Assembly: GCA_031546815.1 (NCBI GenBank) | Contig: JAVBJV010000013.1 | Span: 1 to 64,000 of the forward strand | Direction of reading: 5' to 3' | DNA: 64,000 bases | Source: JAVBJV01 sp031546815 | GTDB taxonomy: Bacteria > Pseudomonadota > Alphaproteobacteria > Acetobacterales > Acetobacteraceae | Part shown: one piece after another, positions 54,393 through 62,698 of the stretch | How positions within the stretch are numbered: position 1 is the stretch's first letter | How the letters are laid out: each line of letters opens with the position of its first letter | Position numbers and translations under genes: made by a program | The notes under the pieces: model-generated | Databases searched by the model: none | Seen by the model: the letters and a program-made list of their open reading frames with translations, nothing else | Told to the model about the DNA's origin: nothing

Positions 54393-55247
54393 ATGCCGAC
54401 CACGCCGATCAACCTGCATCTGGTCTCGGATGCAACGGGCGATACGTTGAACGCCATTGCGCGCGCCACGCTGGCGCAGTTCGAGGGGGCTAACGTTGCC
54501 TATCACCGCTGGAGCCTGATCCGCACGCGCTTTCAGCTGCACCGCGTGATCGAGGGGATCGAGGCCGAACCCGGCCCGGTTTTCTCCACCCTGGTGGACA
54601 AGGCATTGCGGGCAGAACTGGGGGTGTGCTGCGAGCGGAACGGGATTGCACTGGTTAACGTGCTCGACCCGGTGATGACCGTGTTGCAGGAAGCGTTCGG
54701 CGAAAAGGGACAGGCCAAACCCGGCAAGCAGTATGTTCTGGATGCCGATTATTTCCGCCGGATCGACGCGATGCATTACGTGTTGTCGCACGACGACGGG
54801 CAGGCGCAGCTTGGCATGCACGAGGCCGATGTGATTCTGGTCGGCGTATCGCGGTCGTCCAAAACCCCCACGGCGTTTTATCTGGCCAATCGCGGCATCA
54901 AGGCGGCGAACGTGCCGCTGGTGCCGGGGACCGAACTTCCGGCCGTGCTGGAAAACCCGAAACTGCCGGTGATCGGGCTGACGCTGGATGATGAATCACT
55001 GATCGAGATCCGCCGCCATCGCCTGAAGCTGATCGGCGGGGCTGGCATTCGCCAGGGCACCAATGAATATGTCGACCCCGAGAAGGTGAAGGCCGAACTG
55101 CTCTGGGCGCGCAGGCTGTGTCTGCAGAAAGGCTGGCCGGTGGTGAACGTGACCAAACGCTCGATCGAGGAAACCTCGGCCACGGTCCTGCAGCTGATGG
55201 AAGCCTGGCACGACCGGCAGGCCAAGCTGGATCAGACGAAGCCCTGA
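54393..55247 (+). CDS. Pyruvate,phosphate dikinase / PEP synthase regulatory protein (kinase-pyrophosphorylase, DUF299)
   Basis: A 284-residue bifunctional regulator that phosphorylates and dephosphorylates PEP synthase or PPDK. The P-loop-like signature GVSRSSKTPTAFYLA is at residues 151-165, and the N-terminal HLVSDATGDTLN is typical. It is the homolog of Rickettsia RP001 that flanks oriC in Caulobacter. It reads away from the origin spacer; its stop overlaps maf by one base. Which target it controls (PPDK or PpsA) is not in this window. Confidence 0.93.
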   Translation: MPTTPINLHLVSDATGDTLNAIARATLAQFEGANVAYHRWSLIRTRFQLHRVIEGIEAEPGPVFSTLVDKALRAELGVCCERNGIALVNVLDPVMTVLQEAFGEKGQAKPGKQYVLDADYFRRIDAMHYVLSHDDGQAQLGMHEADVILVGVSRSSKTPTAFYLANRGIKAANVPLVPGTELPAVLENPKLPVIGLTLDDESLIEIRRHRLKLIGGAGIRQGTNEYVDPEKVKAELLWARRLCLQKGWPVVNVTKRSIEETSATVLQLMEAWHDRQAKLDQTKP

Positions 55248-55849
55248 TGGTGCAGACGGATCTTGTGCTGGCTAGTCAGTCCACGGCGCGCGCTCAGCTC
55301 ATGCGCGATGCCGGACTGATGTTCAGTATCCAGCCCGCGCATGTCGATGAAGCGGCAATCAAGATTGCAGCGCAGAACGATGGTTTGCCGGTGGATGAGA
55401 TTGCCCTGCGTCTGGCGTCTGCCAAGGCGCAGCATGTGGCGTTACAAATGCCCGATGCACTGGTGATCGGGTCGGATCAGATCCTGATCTGCGAAGATCG
55501 TCTGTTCGACAAGCCGCAATCGTTGCAGGACGCCCGCGTACAGTTGCAGTTTTTGCGCAGCAAGACGCACCGGCTGGTCACAGCGATTACATGTCATCAG
55601 CACGGTGCATGTGTGTGGCAGCATGTCGCGCAGCCGCAGCTTGTCATGCGCGATTTCAGCGATGCGTTTCTGGATGTGTATCTAACGCTTGAAGCACAGC
55701 ACATCCTGCACTGTGTTGGCGCATACAGGCTGGAAGGGCCTGGTGTGCAACTGTTCGCGCAGATCGATGGCGCATACAGCGACATTCTGGGCCTGCCGCT
55801 GCTGCCGCTGCTGGAGTTCTTGCGGCAGCACGGCATCCTGCAAGGTTAG
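55247..55849 (+). CDS. Maf-family nucleotide pyrophosphatase
   Basis: A 200-residue protein. It opens with LVLASQSTARAQLMRDAGL, the Maf signature with the conserved Ser-x-Ser-x-Arg, and carries the catalytic Asp in VIGSDQILI near residue 71. Maf proteins hydrolyse modified or canonical NTPs to the monophosphate and are linked to division arrest. It is translationally coupled to the upstream regulator gene and convergent with the VOC gene by a four-base overlap. Confidence 0.9.
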   Translation: MVQTDLVLASQSTARAQLMRDAGLMFSIQPAHVDEAAIKIAAQNDGLPVDEIALRLASAKAQHVALQMPDALVIGSDQILICEDRLFDKPQSLQDARVQLQFLRSKTHRLVTAITCHQHGACVWQHVAQPQLVMRDFSDAFLDVYLTLEAQHILHCVGAYRLEGPGVQLFAQIDGAYSDILGLPLLPLLEFLRQHGILQG

Positions 55850-56217
55850 AGTTTTTTCTCGCTGAACCTTATGTGGTTGTTGAACGGATCGATCAGTTCC
55901 ATCACCCGTGCATTCCACGGCGTATCGACAATCTGCGGATTGAGGAACGGATACTTCTTTTTCTGAAGCTCCTTGTGCAGATCCTCCAGTCCACGCATGC
56001 GTATCAGCACGGCCGAACCTGGTGCTCCGTCTTCATGATGTCCGCTGAGATGCAGCGCGACGTCGTTACGCGATATCTGGGCATAGATGGGACCGTCGCT
56101 GTCCATCCGTTCGGCCCAGTCGAACGAAAAGCCAAGATAATCGATGTAGAATTCCCAGGTTTTCTCTTTCGAGAACACACGCAGAATGGGGACAGTGTAT
56201 TGCAGTTCACTGCTCAT
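55846..56217 (-). CDS. Glyoxalase/VOC superfamily protein (bleomycin-resistance-like)
   Basis: A 123-residue protein with two paired beta-alpha-beta-beta-beta modules. FYIDYLGFSFDW (about 23-34), the ALHLSGHH strand and the ending MELIDPFNNHIRFSE are typical. Members bind hydrophobic drugs or carry a metal centre. The residues HLSGHH and the late Glu could bind metal, but the reaction is unknown. Confidence 0.85.
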   Translation of the reverse strand: MSSELQYTVPILRVFSKEKTWEFYIDYLGFSFDWAERMDSDGPIYAQISRNDVALHLSGHHEDGAPGSAVLIRMRGLEDLHKELQKKKYPFLNPQIVDTPWNARVMELIDPFNNHIRFSEKKL

Positions 56218-56281
56218 TTTTTTTGTCCTTGCGACACGAAGCCGTCTGAAAACGTCACGTCACTAGGAAAGCGTTTTGGCA

Positions 56282-56324
56282 ATAAAAAAGCCAGCACGCT
56301 GTTGCTGTAACAGCATGCTGGCCA
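56282..56324 (-). terminator. Intrinsic terminator after the 56340 lipoprotein gene
   Basis: Near-perfect palindrome (56290-56322) with a T-run on the minus strand. It lies about 16 bp after the lipoprotein stop. Confidence 0.88.
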
Positions 56325-56339
56325 ATACGCGTTTCGCGT

Positions 56340-57218
56340 TTACCGGCGTGGCTGATCGGCGGGGAACGGATTGGCGTTATTGCGCTGAATGGTTTCGGCA
56401 CTTGGCCGTTGCGCGAACAGTGCAATGCCGATCACACCGATATTGCGTGCATCGCTGCCAGGCCGCGCGGCATAGGAATTGGCAACGCTGTCGAACCTGA
56501 ACGTGGCAATGCTGCTAGTGCTGACACGAAAGCCCGCAATCTGAATGTTCTTGCCTGGCTCCACCAGATACCCGCCATTGCGGATGCTGCCGGCCTGTCC
56601 GGTGATGACATCCAGACCGTCGACCGTTGTCACCGCTTCATAGGTATAGGTGCAGTTGTTGTTGGCAATGCCGATCGTATAGGTCTGCCCCGCTTCGCCC
56701 GCAGCGAAGAACTGGTTGTTCGGCGTATAGCGCGGACCCATCGGATAGATACGGTCCGAACCGCTGCGCAATGCCAGTTCCACTGTACAGGCACGACCGT
56801 TTTCGGTGATCCTCACAACAACAGGCGTGCGCGACAGATCGCGTTCGCCAATTGCCATGCCGGACATGTTTTCACGATTATTGTAGCGAATGGACGCCAC
56901 TGCATTAGGGCTGGCCGGTGTCATCCGTTCCGAGACCATGATGCGGGTCGGGGAAGATGTGATCTCGCCCATTGCCGTGCCCAGTCCCGGACGGTTCTGC
57001 ACAACCGGCTCCGGCCGCGGCACGCTTACCGTGGAAGGAGCGCTTCTTTCGTTGCTTGCTGCGTCAACCATGCGCGCAGAGGCAGCCACGCCCCCCATCG
57101 TCGCCGGCTGTGCCGCAATAACCGGAGCGGCCCGGTTCATGCTGTCCCCATCGGGCATGGAGCAGGCAGCCAGCAGGCTGCTACCGACAAACAGCGATGC
57201 AAGGGCGGAGAATCTCAT
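56340..57218 (-). CDS. Lipoprotein of unknown function
   Basis: A 292-residue protein with a lipobox LLAAC at Cys19, so it should be anchored in a membrane after export. A low-complexity Ala/Val/Pro region (about 30-80) leads to a globular part (about 90-270) rich in beta-strand patterns, with two Cys (RACTVEL, NNNCTYTY) that may form a disulfide. I do not recognise the family; the C-terminal part looks secretion- or conjugation-pilus-like (the P-type VirB9/TrbG proteins have similar strand patterns), but this is weak. ATG 57218 is preceded by GGACAG; ATG 57230 is an in-frame alternative. Confidence 0.6.
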   Translation of the reverse strand: MRFSALASLFVGSSLLAACSMPDGDSMNRAAPVIAAQPATMGGVAASARMVDAASNERSAPSTVSVPRPEPVVQNRPGLGTAMGEITSSPTRIMVSERMTPASPNAVASIRYNNRENMSGMAIGERDLSRTPVVVRITENGRACTVELALRSGSDRIYPMGPRYTPNNQFFAAGEAGQTYTIGIANNNCTYTYEAVTTVDGLDVITGQAGSIRNGGYLVEPGKNIQIAGFRVSTSSIATFRFDSVANSYAARPGSDARNIGVIGIALFAQRPSAETIQRNNANPFPADQPRR

Positions 57219-57262
57219 GATTCTGTCCATTCAGTTGAATGGCGAATATTCTAACAAAATAT

Positions 57263-57892
57263 TCAGGTTTTCTCAATCCGCAGCGCCATGATGCCTGCTG
57301 CCAGAATGGCGTGCAGATCATCGGCATTCAGCGCCACGCAGCCTTCGGTCGGGGCGAAGTTCTCGCGTGCCAGATGCAGGAAAATGGCCGATCCTGCCCC
57401 GGCGTTGATCGGCGCATCGTTCCAGCCAAGCACACCGATGATGTCGTAGACCGCATCGTCGCGCCACAGGCGCTCGTGCGAGGCCGCGCAGGGCAGGGTG
57501 ACGGGCTGGTTATAGGCCGCGTCGTCCGGCGCATCGCACCAGCCATCGGTTTCTGTCAGCGGGGCGACCGGCACCGCGCAGACGGGTGCGGGCAGGCGAT
57601 CGGGGCGATACAGCACGCGGCGCAACCGCAGCAGGCCGGTGGGTGTGCCGCCATCGCCCTCGCGCTTGGCGGTGGCGGCGATAATGCCACCCTTGCCCAG
57701 CGCACAGCGATACGTCGCGTTCTGGAAATGCAGCACCCCCATGCTGGCCCCCGGCGCATCGGCACGGACAGTGGCGGTGGTGCGTGCGGCGATGGCTTTC
57801 TGAACCAGCGCCTCGATGGACGGAGCAACAGCATCGACGATGGATTTTGCCATCAGACCGGGAAGACCAGAGTCTTTCGGTGGTGTGGGCAT
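57263..57892 (-). CDS. L,D-transpeptidase-like protein (YkuD fold) without signal peptide
   Basis: A 209-residue protein. The catalytic region is SAIFLHLARENFAPTEGCVAL, with His173 and Cys185, here quoted without its last residues. Blocks such as KREGDGGTPTG and DGWCDAPDDAAYN are shared with a small alphaproteobacterial YkuD family. No signal peptide is visible, so the site of action is unclear. ATG 57892 is three bases after the ribA stop; ATG 57853 is an alternative start. Confidence 0.8.
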   Translation of the reverse strand: MPTPPKDSGLPGLMAKSIVDAVAPSIEALVQKAIAARTTATVRADAPGASMGVLHFQNATYRCALGKGGIIAATAKREGDGGTPTGLLRLRRVLYRPDRLPAPVCAVPVAPLTETDGWCDAPDDAAYNQPVTLPCAASHERLWRDDAVYDIIGVLGWNDAPINAGAGSAIFLHLARENFAPTEGCVALNADDLHAILAAGIMALRIEKT

Positions 57893-57895
57893 GGC

Positions 57896-59038
57896 TCAGT
57901 CGCCCAGCAGATGGCCGAAGCGCTTGGCCTTGGTGGCCAGATAACGGTCGTTCACGCCGTTGGGGGGGAAGCTGTGTTTTTCGCGCCCGATCACGTCGAT
58001 CCCGGTGGCGGACAGCCCGGCCAGCTTGTCGGGGTTGTTGGTCAGCAGCCGCACGCGCTTGATGCCCAGCGCTTCCAGCATGGTGGCGGCGACCAGGAAA
58101 TTGCGTTCATCGGCACCCCAGCCCAGCGCGCGGTTGGCGTCCAGCGTGTCCAGCCCGCGGTCCTGCAACGCATAGGCGCGCAGCTTGTTCATCAGCCCGA
58201 TGCCGCGGCCTTCCTGTGCCAGATACAGGATCACGCCCGCACCTTCCTCCGCCATGCGCCGCAGCGCGCCGCGCAGCTGTGGGCCGCAATCGCAGCGCAG
58301 ACTGCCCAGCAGGTCGCCGGTGAAGCATTCGGACTGGATGCGCACCAGCGGAGCTTCGTATGCCTCAGGATTACCCACGATGAACGCCATGTGCTCCATG
58401 CCCAGATCGGGGGCGCGGAAGGCGACGATGCGGGTATCTTCCGCGTCTTCCAGCGGCACGCGGGTTTCCACCAGCTTGCGCAGGCTGACGGCGGCGGTGG
58501 CGGGATAGGTGCGCACGTCCTCGGCCCCGACCCGCAACAGGGTCTGCTGCGCCACGGTATCGGCCTGGGCTGGGGCCACCAGCACGGCGGGCAGCAGGCG
58601 CGAAAGCTTTATCAGCGCCAGCGCTGCATCGGCATCGGCCGGGGCGGGAATGGCTTCGGGGTGGATGTCCGGGGTCTGCGGGAAGGTGGGGTCGGCCAGC
58701 GCGTGCAGGATCTCGGGCGTCAGCAGCGCGGGGGGCAGGCGCAGCGCCACGGCGTGCACATCGGCCGCGAAGGCGTGGTGCAGCACGGCGCTGGCGCGGA
58801 TGGGTGCCAGCAGCAGCACCGGCGGTGCGGCACAGGCAGCGAGGAATTCGGCCAGATTGGTGGCGTCCGCCGTCTCGGCGGGGAACACCAGCAGGTTCTC
58901 GCGCCCGTCCAGCACCACGGCGGTGCCGCGTTTCAGCTCGGCCAGCGCGCGATGCACGGCGCGCAGGGCCAGCAGCGCAGGCGCGGGGGGAGGGCTCGGC
59001 ATATCAGCCTGATGATCTGTCACGGTGTCCAACACCAT
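57896..59038 (-). CDS. ribA: GTP cyclohydrolase II (RibA) with degenerate DHBP-synthase-like N-terminal half
   Basis: A 380-residue protein. The C-terminal 200 residues are a complete GTP cyclohydrolase II: zinc ligands in SECFTGDLLGSLRCDCG, catalytic EGRGIGLMNK, and LTNNPDK. This enzyme opens riboflavin synthesis from GTP. The first 170 residues align in layout with 3,4-dihydroxy-2-butanone-4-phosphate synthase (ALAELKRGTAVVLDG), but the acidic metal motif after the first strand is missing (DGRENLLVFPAE), so that half is probably inactive. The start is ATG 59038 or ATG 59002. Confidence 0.9.
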   Translation of the reverse strand: MVLDTVTDHQADMPSPPPAPALLALRAVHRALAELKRGTAVVLDGRENLLVFPAETADATNLAEFLAACAAPPVLLLAPIRASAVLHHAFAADVHAVALRLPPALLTPEILHALADPTFPQTPDIHPEAIPAPADADAALALIKLSRLLPAVLVAPAQADTVAQQTLLRVGAEDVRTYPATAAVSLRKLVETRVPLEDAEDTRIVAFRAPDLGMEHMAFIVGNPEAYEAPLVRIQSECFTGDLLGSLRCDCGPQLRGALRRMAEEGAGVILYLAQEGRGIGLMNKLRAYALQDRGLDTLDANRALGWGADERNFLVAATMLEALGIKRVRLLTNNPDKLAGLSATGIDVIGREKHSFPPNGVNDRYLATKAKRFGHLLGD

Positions 59039-59163
59039 GACAGAAAGCCACGAGAACCTCAAAAAGCAACCCGGGCGTGCGGGAAATTTGATCTTTTTGT
59101 GCGGCCTTTGGTTGCACCAGCGCTGTGTCGGCTCCAGATTATAGATAGAACGAAGGAGGCCGC

Positions 59164-59847
59164 ATGTCCGTTGGACGCCGGATTCTGACTGTCGCCGCCG
59201 ATCAGGCCCTGCAAGCCGTACTGGCCGAGCAGTTGACCCTGGGGCAGGAATTCCAGGTAAGCAGCGCTGCCAGCCTGCACGCAGCCACGGCGGTGCTGGA
59301 TGCGCCAGACCAGCATTGTTCGGCAATTCTGCTCGCCGATGACCTGCTGGATGGCGATGCATGCGATTTTTGCGAAAAGCTGCGCGACCGCGGGATTGGT
59401 ATACCGATCCTGCTGATCTCGGCCCACAGCGACGAGGCCGATGTGGTGCGCGGGCTGGATGCGGGCGCGAACGACTACATCACCAAGCCGTTCCGGGTGA
59501 ACGAATTGCTGGCCCGGCTGCGCGCCCAGTTACGCAGTTACGAGAACAGCGAGGACGTGACGTTCGAGCTTGGCCTCTATGCGTTCCGCCCGGCGGCGCG
59601 CCTGCTGATCGAGAACGGCACCGAACGCAAGATCCGCCTGACCGAGAAAGAGGCCGCGATCCTGAAGTTCCTGTACCGGGCCGGGGACAATGCGGTCTCG
59701 CGCGAAGTGCTGCTGGATGAAGTGTGGGGCTATAACCCGACAGTCACCACGCACACACTGGAAACCCACGTCTACCGCCTGCGCCAGAAGATCGCCGACG
59801 ATCTGCTGGTGACGGAGGCGGGGGGGTATCGGCTGAATCTGGTTTAG
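59164..59847 (+). CDS. OmpR-family regulator with a receiver domain lacking the phospho-acceptor Asp
   Basis: A 227-residue DNA-binding regulator. The winged helix (about 140-227) is intact, with LTEKEAAILKFLYRA and THTLETHVYRLRQKI. In the receiver domain the acidic pair after the first strand is Ala11-Ala12. By spacing to Ser86 (28 residues) and Lys108 (50 residues, in ITKPF), the aspartate that is normally phosphorylated falls at Ala58 (ILLADDLLDG). It is therefore an atypical, probably phosphorylation-independent receiver. No histidine kinase gene is adjacent. It is convergent with exonuclease III, overlapping its stop by four bases. Confidence 0.88.
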   Translation: MSVGRRILTVAADQALQAVLAEQLTLGQEFQVSSAASLHAATAVLDAPDQHCSAILLADDLLDGDACDFCEKLRDRGIGIPILLISAHSDEADVVRGLDAGANDYITKPFRVNELLARLRAQLRSYENSEDVTFELGLYAFRPAARLLIENGTERKIRLTEKEAAILKFLYRAGDNAVSREVLLDEVWGYNPTVTTHTLETHVYRLRQKIADDLLVTEAGGYRLNLV

Positions 59848-60665
59848 ATAGAGACCTCGACACACACCGGCGCATGATCGCTGCCGCGTTCCCAGCTGCG
59901 TGCATCGGACAGGATGGTGTGGTTACGCAGGCCCTGCTCCATATCGCGGCTGACCCACACATGGTCGAGCCGACGTCCACGGTTCGAGGCTTTCCAGTCG
60001 CGATTGCGATACGACCACCACGTATACAGTTTCTCGGACGGCGGCACGAAGTGGCGCACCGCGTCCACGAAATGCGTGTTCTGCAGTTTCAGCAATGCCT
60101 CGGTCTCGACCGGCGTGTGAGAGACCACATCCAGCAGCTGCTTGTGGCTCCACACATCGTGTTCCAGCGGGGCGATGTTCAGGTCGCCCACCAGCACCGT
60201 GCGCGCCAGCTGCTTGCGGGTGCTGAACCAGGCGGTGGTCTCGGCCAGGAAGTCCAGCTTGTGGGCGAACTTCGGATTGGCCACCACGTCCGGCACGTCG
60301 CCACCGGCCGGGATGTAGAAATTGTGCAGCTCGACCGGGCCGCCCGGCGCATCGACCAGCGCACCCAGATGGCGGCAATCGCCCCTGGTGCACCAGTCGG
60401 GCGTGTCCGGCATCGGGGAGAGGGGCAGGCGCGAGAAGATCGCCACGCCGTTATACCCCTTCATCCCCCGATGCAGCACATGCGGCAGGCCGAGCGTCAG
60501 CACATCCGCCATCGGGAACAGCTCGTCCGGCACCTTGGTTTCCTGCAGGCAGATCACGTCGGGTTGTAACGACGCGATCAGATCCCGCAGCAACGGCAGG
60601 CGCAGACGCAGTGAATTGATGTTCCAGGTGGCGATGCGCAAGGAATGGCCCGTCCTTCCGCCCAT
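59844..60665 (-). CDS. xth: Exodeoxyribonuclease III
   Basis: A 273-residue AP endonuclease / 3'-5' exonuclease of the ExoIII family. Motifs are RIATWNINSLRLRL at the start, CLQETKVPDE, GDLNIAP, the C-terminal SRGRRLDHVWVS-like LDH segment, and GSDHAPV with the catalytic Asp-His. It repairs abasic sites. TTG 60641 has a GGAAGGA upstream and gives a start closer to other ExoIII proteins than ATG 60665, so the start is open. Confidence 0.92.
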   Translation of the reverse strand: MGGRTGHSLRIATWNINSLRLRLPLLRDLIASLQPDVICLQETKVPDELFPMADVLTLGLPHVLHRGMKGYNGVAIFSRLPLSPMPDTPDWCTRGDCRHLGALVDAPGGPVELHNFYIPAGGDVPDVVANPKFAHKLDFLAETTAWFSTRKQLARTVLVGDLNIAPLEHDVWSHKQLLDVVSHTPVETEALLKLQNTHFVDAVRHFVPPSEKLYTWWSYRNRDWKASNRGRRLDHVWVSRDMEQGLRNHTILSDARSWERGSDHAPVCVEVSI

Positions 60666-60792
60666 ACCGGTCTGCAAACGGGCCTTTTCTGCGCTTCCGG
60701 TGCTCACGGACATAAGTCCGCTCCGCTCCGGTTCTCGATAAGACCCATTTTCGGCTCGGTCTGGACGAAAGGTCGAACCATTCCTGTCATGC

Positions 60793-61479
60793 TCAGACGA
60801 TCTTCGTGCGCACGGTGCCGACGCCTGCAATGCTGCCTTCCAGCAGATCGCCTGTCACCGTGGCGGCCACACCTTCGGGCGTGCCGGTGAAGATCAGGTC
60901 GCCCGGCGCCAGCGTGACCAGACGCGACAGATACGCGATGGTTTCCGGCACATTCCAGATCATCTTTTCCAGATCCGACGTCTGACGCACTGCGCCGTTC
61001 ACCTTCAGTTCGATTGTGCCCTTGGTGGGGTGACCGGCCTTGGCAGCGGGGACGATCTCGCCGATCGGGGCGGACATGTCGAAGCCCTTGCCCATGTCCC
61101 ACGGCTTGCCGGTCTTCTTCGCTTCGCCCTGCAGATCGCGGCGCGTCATGTCGAGCCCGGCGGCATAGCCCCAGACATGCTTCAGCGCATCGGCCTCGGC
61201 GATGTTGGCGCCACCGGTGCCGATGGCGACGACAAGTTCCATCTCGTGATGCATGTCCTTGGTCATCGGCGGATAGGCCATGTCGGCATCACGCGTCAGC
61301 AATGCGTCGGCGGGCTTCATGAAGAAGAACGGCACTTCGCGGTTGGGATCGCCGCCCATTTCGCGCGTGTGCTCGGCATAGTTGCGACCCACGCAGAATA
61401 CGCGGCGCACGGGGAATTCTCCACCGCCAGCGACAGGCACGGCAGGCTGGGCGGGCGGGGTGATGACATACTGGCTCAT
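60793..61479 (-). CDS. Fumarylacetoacetate hydrolase (FAH) family protein
   Basis: A 228-residue enzyme of the FAH fold. Family motifs are VFCVGRNYAEHTREMG, the metal-binding HHEMELVVAIG with its acidic residues, the Asp in GLDMTRRDLQ, and LIFTGTPEGVA. Members include acylpyruvases, 2-hydroxyhepta-2,4-diene-dioate isomerase and oxaloacetate decarboxylases, so the substrate is open. Some are annotated as fumarylpyruvate hydrolase because of KKTGKPWDMGKGFD, which is present here. AGGTG lies nine bases ahead of ATG 61479. Confidence 0.9.
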   Translation of the reverse strand: MSQYVITPPAQPAVPVAGGGEFPVRRVFCVGRNYAEHTREMGGDPNREVPFFFMKPADALLTRDADMAYPPMTKDMHHEMELVVAIGTGGANIAEADALKHVWGYAAGLDMTRRDLQGEAKKTGKPWDMGKGFDMSAPIGEIVPAAKAGHPTKGTIELKVNGAVRQTSDLEKMIWNVPETIAYLSRLVTLAPGDLIFTGTPEGVAATVTGDLLEGSIAGVGTVRTKIV

Positions 61480-61552
61480 GAGAGGCACCTGTTTGGACGA
61501 AAGCGGCAGACTGGCCTTGGCAGGACGCGTTGGCAAGGTGTAGCCAAGGGAC

Positions 61553-62698
61553 ATGACACTGATACGCATGACCGATATGCGCGCCTGGCTGTTCGATGCT
61601 GCACTGCCGTTCTGGGCGGATACGGGGATCGATCCGGCAACCGGTGCCGCTGTTGAATATCTGAACGCCGACGCAACCCCGGCGGACCCGGGATGGACGC
61701 GCACACGCGTGCAGGCGCGACAGGTTTTCGTCTTCAGTCAGGCCGCGCAACTGGGCTGGACACAGGGCCTGCCGGTGGCGGCGCGGATCATGCGCTTTCT
61801 GTTGCAGCACGGCCTGCAGCAGGGCGGCGGTTTTGTGCACAAGATGCACACGCAAGGCGGCGTCGCCGATGCGACGTTCGACCTCTACGACAACGCATTC
61901 GCACTGCTCGCGCTGGCAGCCTTTTATCGCGCCACCGGCGAGGCATCGGTGATGAAAGTCGCCCATCGCACGCTGGACGCGATCGAGACACGACTGTCGC
62001 GCAGCAACGGCCCCGGCTATCGCTCGACAGATCTTCCGGACGACGATGTGCTGCGCCAGAACCCGCATATGCATCTGCTGGAAGCACTGCTGGCGCTGCA
62101 CGAAGTCTCGCCCGATATACGGTTCTACGATCAGGCGCTGCGCATCATCCACATGGTGCGCGGGCGCGTGATGCAACCCGGCACGCGGCTGTTGCCGGAA
62201 GCGTGTGGGCAGGACTGGAAGCCGCTGCCCGAACTTGCCGGTCGCATTGTCGAACCGGGTCACATGTATGAATGGGTCTGGCTGTTGCGCTGGGCCGAAC
62301 GACTGAAAGTCACCATAACTGCCGACGACCCGCAGCTTATGCTGAACTGGGCGAATGCGCACGCCGTTGCACCATCGGGGTTGGTATACGACCAGCTGCT
62401 CGACGATGGCAGCGTGCATCAGAAGATGCACCGCCTGTGGCCGCAGACCGAGGCATTGAAGGCGCATCTGTCGCAGGCCGAGATCGGACAGGGCGATCCT
62501 GCGCGCATCGCCGCATTGCTGTCGCTGATTCTGGACCGTTATCTGGTATCGGACGGCACGTGGCGTGAACACATGCAGGCGGACCTGACGCCGAAGCCCG
62601 GCATCATTCCGACCAGCAGTTTCTATCACCTGATGATGGCCCTCAGCGAAGTGCTGCGCGTGGCGCCCCGTTTGAATTCAGGCAGCGCGGCGGCCTGA
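61553..62698 (+). CDS. AGE-family epimerase/isomerase (mannose isomerase-like)
   Basis: A 381-residue (alpha/alpha)6-barrel protein of the N-acylglucosamine 2-epimerase family. The conserved blocks are FVFSQAAQLGW, YDNAFALLALAAFY, NPHMHLLEALLALHE and EPGHMYEWVWLL, with His residues typical of the active site. Members interconvert sugars such as mannose/fructose or GlcNAc/ManNAc; the sugar cannot be told. AAGGGAC lies just before ATG 61553, and ATG 61568 is an alternative. It overlaps the convergent peptidase C26 gene by 21 bases. Confidence 0.88.
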   Translation: MTLIRMTDMRAWLFDAALPFWADTGIDPATGAAVEYLNADATPADPGWTRTRVQARQVFVFSQAAQLGWTQGLPVAARIMRFLLQHGLQQGGGFVHKMHTQGGVADATFDLYDNAFALLALAAFYRATGEASVMKVAHRTLDAIETRLSRSNGPGYRSTDLPDDDVLRQNPHMHLLEALLALHEVSPDIRFYDQALRIIHMVRGRVMQPGTRLLPEACGQDWKPLPELAGRIVEPGHMYEWVWLLRWAERLKVTITADDPQLMLNWANAHAVAPSGLVYDQLLDDGSVHQKMHRLWPQTEALKAHLSQAEIGQGDPARIAALLSLILDRYLVSDGTWREHMQADLTPKPGIIPTSSFYHLMMALSEVLRVAPRLNSGSAAA

